Source: Anaerotruncus sp.
GTDB lineage: Bacteria; Bacillota; Clostridia; Oscillospirales; Ruminococcaceae
NCBI GenBank assembly: GCA_021770005.1
Contig: JAETRV010000019.1
Coordinates: 19,576 to 83,575, forward strand
Reading direction: 5' to 3'
DNA length: 64,000 nucleotides
This document shows positions 60,384-64,000 of the stretch, piece by piece; position 1 is the first letter of the stretch, and every line of letters begins with the position of its first letter. A model generated the notes under the pieces. The model saw only the letters and a list, made by a program, of their open reading frames with translations. It did no database searches and had not been told where the DNA came from. The position numbers and the translations under genes were made by a program.

Positions 60384-61388
60384 ATGGAACAGACCAACCG
60401 TAAAAAGATCATCTTTTCCGGCATCCAGCCGACCGGGACCTTTACCCTGGGCAACTATCTGGGCGCGGTCCGCAACTGGACCCAGATGCAGGAGGAATAC
60501 AACTGCTGCTATTCGATTGTCAACCAGCATGCGATTACCGTCCGGCAAGACCCAAAAGCCTTACGGGAAAACACCCTCTCCGCCTATGCGCTGCTGCTCG
60601 CCTGTGGGATTGACCCGGAAAAATCAATTGCATTCATCCAGAGTCACGTCCCGACCCACGCCGAACTGAACTGGGTGCTGGCCTGTTACACCCAGTTTGG
60701 GGAGCTGAGCCGGATGACCCAGTTCAAAGATAAGAGCGCCCGGCATCCGGAAAATGTGAATGCCGGACTGTTTACCTATCCAGTGCTGATGGTGGCGGAC
60801 ATCCTGCTCTATCAGGCCGATCTTGTCCCTGTGGGTACCGACCAAAAACAGCATGTGGAACTGGCACGCAACGTCGCACAGCGGTTCAACGGGGTCTATG
60901 GCAACGTGTTCACCATTCCCGAGCCGTATATCCCCAAGCTTGGGGCAAAGGTGATGTCGCTTCAGGAGCCGACCAAAAAGATGTCCAAGAGCGATGACAA
61001 CCCCAAGGCGTTTATCAGCATCCTCGACCGCCCCGAAACGATCATGAAAAAATTCAAAAGCGCGGTCACCGATTCGGAAGGGTGTGTTTGCTGGCGCGAA
61101 GGGAAGGACGGGATCAATAACCTGATCTCGATTTATAGTGCGGTCACCGGGCAGAGCTTTGAGCAGATTGAGCAGGTGTTCGCCGGCAAAGGATATGGGG
61201 ACTTCAAACAGGCGGTGGGCGAAGCGGTCTGCGAGGAACTGCGCCCGATCCAGGAACGGTATGATGGCTATATGAAAGAAAAAGCCTACCTCGAGGACTG
61301 CTATAAGGCGGGCGCGGAGAAAGCCGAGAAGTTCTCCCAGCGGACACTGGATAAAGTCTATAAGAAAATCGGTTTCCTGCCGAAATAA
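60384..61388 (+). CDS. trpS: Tryptophanyl-tRNA synthetase
   Basis: 334 residues, normal for bacterial TrpS. The class I HIGH-equivalent is GTFTLGNYLG and the KMSKS motif is intact (KKMSKSDDNPKA). The frame is open upstream inside the aminotransferase gene, but the ATG at 60384 behind AAGGAAG is the clear start. No T-box leader is visible. Confidence 0.96.
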   Translation: MEQTNRKKIIFSGIQPTGTFTLGNYLGAVRNWTQMQEEYNCCYSIVNQHAITVRQDPKALRENTLSAYALLLACGIDPEKSIAFIQSHVPTHAELNWVLACYTQFGELSRMTQFKDKSARHPENVNAGLFTYPVLMVADILLYQADLVPVGTDQKQHVELARNVAQRFNGVYGNVFTIPEPYIPKLGAKVMSLQEPTKKMSKSDDNPKAFISILDRPETIMKKFKSAVTDSEGCVCWREGKDGINNLISIYSAVTGQSFEQIEQVFAGKGYGDFKQAVGEAVCEELRPIQERYDGYMKEKAYLEDCYKAGAEKAEKFSQRTLDKVYKKIGFLPK

Positions 61389-61415
61389 GTGTTGTCAAGG
61401 CAACAGATAAAATAT

Positions 61416-61460
61416 AAGATGCGCACAGACCGGTATCAGGGCCAGCCTGTGCGCATCTTT
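61416..61460. terminator. Terminator between trpS and the convergent cluster
   Basis: AAGATGCGCACAG pairs perfectly with CTGTGCGCATCTT around an 18-base loop; weakly T-rich flanks on both strands. Confidence 0.75.
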
Positions 61461-61478
61461 GCCTTTATAAAGGAAGTT

Positions 61479-62189
61479 TTAATTTTCTAAATGTATCGTT
61501 TTAGCCAGCATCATATCGCTGACAGAATCCACCTCTGTCCATTTGTAATTGCTGATGTCCTGATAGTGAAGGATAAAATCCTCATTGAAAATCATCTGTA
61601 CCAATGCATCTTCATACCATTGATCGTAAAACCCGCCCATCACCATCTGGACAATCTGCTGACTTAGCTTTTGTGCAGATGTTCTGTCAAGCTGTGTAAT
61701 TCCAGCGTACTCCCCATAATATTCATTTAATTCTTTGCTCATAACCAATATTTTTTCGTTTTTCACCTGAACATTGTAATCCCCGTTATTCCGGATGGAG
61801 CTATCAATCAGTACCAATGGCTTGTCCGTTGCTTTACACAGTATCGTACGCGCTAGTTCCTTTTCCACCACAATATCTCCGTTGATAATGGTTACATGGT
61901 CACATTTCAAATATTCTTTTGCAAACCACAACGATGCAATCGAATTTGTAACTTTATAAAAAGGATTTACTAGACAGTGTACTTCATCATCCAAGCAGGC
62001 ACGAATATCCTGTGCCATATAACCAAGAACCACCACAATCTCTGCCTGACTGTCAAACTCTCTTATCAGGTTAATCATTCTTTGCAGAACAGTTGTATTT
62101 GCATCCAACTTATAAAGCGGCTTTGGTCTTTGCAATGTCAAAGGGGAAAGACGCAGTCCCTGTCCTGCTGCTAAAAAAATGTATGTCAT
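61479..62189 (-). CDS. LicC-type nucleotidyltransferase
   Basis: 236 residues. The N-terminal signature FLAAGQGLRLSPLT...RPKPLYKL is that of sugar-phosphate and phosphocholine nucleotidyltransferases, and IINGDIVVEKE and the later NGDYNV segment fit the same fold. LicC makes CDP-choline for decoration of surface polymers; a related alcohol- or sugar-phosphate substrate is equally possible. The gene is AT-rich and sits 12 bases after the DUF2284 gene on the same strand. Confidence 0.82.
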   Translation of the reverse strand: MTYIFLAAGQGLRLSPLTLQRPKPLYKLDANTTVLQRMINLIREFDSQAEIVVVLGYMAQDIRACLDDEVHCLVNPFYKVTNSIASLWFAKEYLKCDHVTIINGDIVVEKELARTILCKATDKPLVLIDSSIRNNGDYNVQVKNEKILVMSKELNEYYGEYAGITQLDRTSAQKLSQQIVQMVMGGFYDQWYEDALVQMIFNEDFILHYQDISNYKWTEVDSVSDMMLAKTIHLEN

Positions 62190-62201
62190 TCTTTTTCCTC
62201 C

Positions 62202-62780
62202 TCACCATAAAATAAGCCCTAAACGCATCATAAAATCCTTTGGTGGAAACTTGATATCAATGTGGTATTTCTTTGCGCTTTTAATGACATTTACGCCCGT
62301 TGCCTCCAAAGGACTTCTTGCCGCATAGGGGTTGTTGCATCGTTCCTTTCCACATCCTCCCTTACAAAGCTTGCAGGAACCAGCGCCAAATGAAATCGCT
62401 ACTGCATTGCCATGCTCCCAGAGATATTTCTCCATCTGCAAAAGTGCCCGATGTAGCCTGATCGAGGACTGTGCGCGGATATCCTCATAGGTATCATCCG
62501 TAAATGGTGATTTCAAATATACGAAAGCCCCATATTCATACTCTGCAAACATTTTTGGATAATCAATTTTGGGCAGATTCGGCGGACACCGCCAGTTCTG
62601 ATTGTATTTTCCACAATAAAAGCAGTTCATGGCCGACCGCTCTTCAAAAACCATTTCCCTTGGATCCACCAGAAGCGCGTGGATATCAGGAAATGTGTTT
62701 TGTGTATCCACCAGCATATCTCTTAAAAAGACCTGTGGATCATATGCAAAGCCCTCCGTTTCCATCTTATCCATGCTCAT
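62202..62780 (-). CDS. DUF2284 cysteine-rich metal-binding protein
   Basis: 192 residues. Conserved cysteines occur in FYCGKYNQNWRCPPNLP (about 55-70) and CKLCKGGCGKERCNNP (about 134-149), as in the DUF2284 family of predicted metal-binding proteins of unknown function. Either the ATG at 62780, which overlaps the upstream stop, or the one at 62774 could start it; the ribosome binding site AGAGGG is better spaced to the second. Finding it between two surface-polymer genes is unusual. Confidence 0.8.
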   Translation of the reverse strand: MSMDKMETEGFAYDPQVFLRDMLVDTQNTFPDIHALLVDPREMVFEERSAMNCFYCGKYNQNWRCPPNLPKIDYPKMFAEYEYGAFVYLKSPFTDDTYEDIRAQSSIRLHRALLQMEKYLWEHGNAVAISFGAGSCKLCKGGCGKERCNNPYAARSPLEATGVNVIKSAKKYHIDIKFPPKDFMMRLGLILW

Positions 62781-64000
62781 CCCTCTTTCTTTGAGGTCTG
62801 CCTCGAAATCATCTGGTGAATGATATATTCTCCCGCCACTTTGCTGCTTTCTCCCGGATGGTATAGATATTCGTTCATTAGATTTTCGATGGATACCGCA
62901 TAGTCCTCGGCTTTTAACAACAGTTCATCGACCGTTTGACTAATTTGCCCTACCTCTTTCGGATCGATGGATGTTCCAACCGTTTTCCGCACCAAAATAT
63001 CCAGCGGCACGATTCCAATGCGCTCATATTCCGGATTCATCACTTTCATAGGCGTATCTACGAATAAGGTTGGCCGCTTTGTTGTGAAAGAAAACTCATA
63101 GCAAATGGTTGACCAGTCTGTAATCACGAGGTCAGATTGGAATACGGTTTCGTTAGAAGAAAAGTCCGTTTGAATCTCGAAACCAGGACCAACCTGTTGT
63201 TCGTACCTCTTTTTTAATGCTGCAATTTTTTGAGGATAACGTTTGCAATATTCTGGATGTGGCCGCAATATCACGTTATATTTTCCGATTAACAAGGAAG
63301 ACAGTAGAGGGTCAATACAGCTATCAAGAATATTATCTGCCTGCCAGGATGGCGCAATCAGTATCTGGGGTTTTTCCTTGGCACATGGTGGCATTTGGGC
63401 GTATGCTTTCATTGTATGATCCAGAAGTCCATAACCGCAAGGAACCAGATTCCTCTGGGAAAGCCCATACACGCGCTCTTCCTGCTGAAGTTCTTTCTTC
63501 TGATATTCTCCAATGCAAAAAATGGTATCATAATGTGCTAAGGCGAGCTTATTGAGCAGCAGTATGGAACTTCCGATTCCATGGCAGATGTAGATATATT
63601 CAATATCTTTGCACACATAACTGCGTTTGATATGGAAATTGTCCAGGTCCGGCATAGTCATGACTACCATATCCGCATCCATTTTCATCATCAACGTGAT
63701 CAGCCGCTTTTCTCCGATATAATAGGGCTTGATTCGAGGCTCTTTCCGGGCTTTTTGAAAGATTGCGTCATTGGGGTCGCTGGTGATATAGTGGATGGAA
63801 AGATTAGAATGCTTCAGAAGGTAATCGATCACATCAGCGAAATATTTGTAAAACCCGCTGCTTTCCGAATAAAACACCAGGTGTTTATTTGCAATCGAAA
63901 AGAACCGCTTGTAATCCGCCTTTTCCCGCTGTTTGTCCTCTTTAGAGACCCGGGAGGAAAGCGAGTCAATACCCGCCAGTTCCTGTTTGCTCTTTTCCAG
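62777..64000 (-). CDS. CDP-glycerol glycerophosphotransferase-family protein, 5' end outside window
   Basis: At least 408 residues are visible and the frame stays open to the window edge, so the N-terminus is missing; the GTG at 63877 is internal, since coding sequence continues upstream. KHLVFYSESSGFYKYF, IYICHGIGSS, RPHPEYCKRYPQK and the late DLVITDWSTICYEFSF are hallmarks of TagB/TagF-type transferases that add glycerol- or ribitol-phosphate to teichoic acids and related glycans. With the LicC-like gene it marks the edge of a surface-polymer locus. The end of the gene overlaps the DUF2284 start. Confidence 0.88.
   Translation of the reverse strand: MEKSKQELAGIDSLSSRVSKEDKQREKADYKRFFSIANKHLVFYSESSGFYKYFADVIDYLLKHSNLSIHYITSDPNDAIFQKARKEPRIKPYYIGEKRLITLMMKMDADMVVMTMPDLDNFHIKRSYVCKDIEYIYICHGIGSSILLLNKLALAHYDTIFCIGEYQKKELQQEERVYGLSQRNLVPCGYGLLDHTMKAYAQMPPCAKEKPQILIAPSWQADNILDSCIDPLLSSLLIGKYNVILRPHPEYCKRYPQKIAALKKRYEQQVGPGFEIQTDFSSNETVFQSDLVITDWSTICYEFSFTTKRPTLFVDTPMKVMNPEYERIGIVPLDILVRKTVGTSIDPKEVGQISQTVDELLLKAEDYAVSIENLMNEYLYHPGESSKVAGEYIIHQMISRQTSKKEG

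Overview
The window looks like a chromosome segment of a spore-forming anaerobic Firmicute, probably a clostridial-cluster-IV (Oscillospiraceae/Ruminococcaceae) gut-type organism. Three things point there: spoIVB next to spo0A, AGGAGG-type ribosome binding sites with TTGACA/TATAAT promoters, and a fairly GC-rich clostridial codon usage. The genus is an inference. Most of the window is ordinary core chromosome. A few stretches are visibly AT-rich (about 30.66-31.26 kb, 32.27-32.75 kb and 61.5-64 kb) and look more recently acquired.

Layout. 0.2-4.1 kb: sporulation genes spoIVB and spo0A, then a chemoreceptor on the other strand. 4.4-9.4 kb: alpha-galactosidase, a short ComEA-like protein, a hemolysin-III/PAQR membrane protein, a DUF1836 protein and a zinc-ribbon protein. 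9.6-14.4 kb: two exported cell-envelope proteins, a GHL10-type hydrolase and a large amidase fusion. 15-17.2 kb: a two-gene flavin/iron-sulfur oxidoreductase related to NfnAB. 17.9-29.9 kb: the transcription/translation block rpoB-rpoC-rpsL-rpsG-fusA-tuf, in which tuf carries an internal deletion and frameshift. 30-34.6 kb: small accessory genes, an FMN riboswitch with ribU, a spore-type polysaccharide deacetylase and trxB. 34.8-40 kb: tyrA-aroB-aroA-aroC, then an RsuA-type pseudouridine synthase. 40.4-47.2 kb: a PucR-type regulator, then ftsE-ftsX, two tandem coiled-coil M23 hydrolases and an S41 peptidase-like protein. 47.6-49.8 kb: greA-lysS. 50-58.1 kb: a sigma-54 activator and its likely target operon (diaminopropionate ammonia-lyase, YgeY-type hydrolase, sodium:solute symporter, D-aminoacylase, RidA). 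58.2-59 kb: an XRE regulator and a decayed reading frame. 59.2-61.4 kb: an aminotransferase and trpS. 61.5-64 kb: an AT-rich surface-polymer cluster cut by the window edge.

Three systems deserve most attention. (1) The sigma-54 module has a regulator with a CX2CX2CX2C cluster in its sensor region, a close match to a -24/-12 promoter upstream of dpaL, and three tandem 17-bp sites about 170-220 bp upstream of the predicted transcription start. Its target genes form a chemically coherent route for amino-acid catabolism. (2) A family of mosaic GC-rich intergenic repeats, one copy bounded by 18-bp terminal inverted repeats, lies just 3' of genes and carries terminator-like hairpins. (3) Two core proteins are atypical: Spo0A has an altered receiver active site, and tuf has lost about 48 codons including the NKxD motif.
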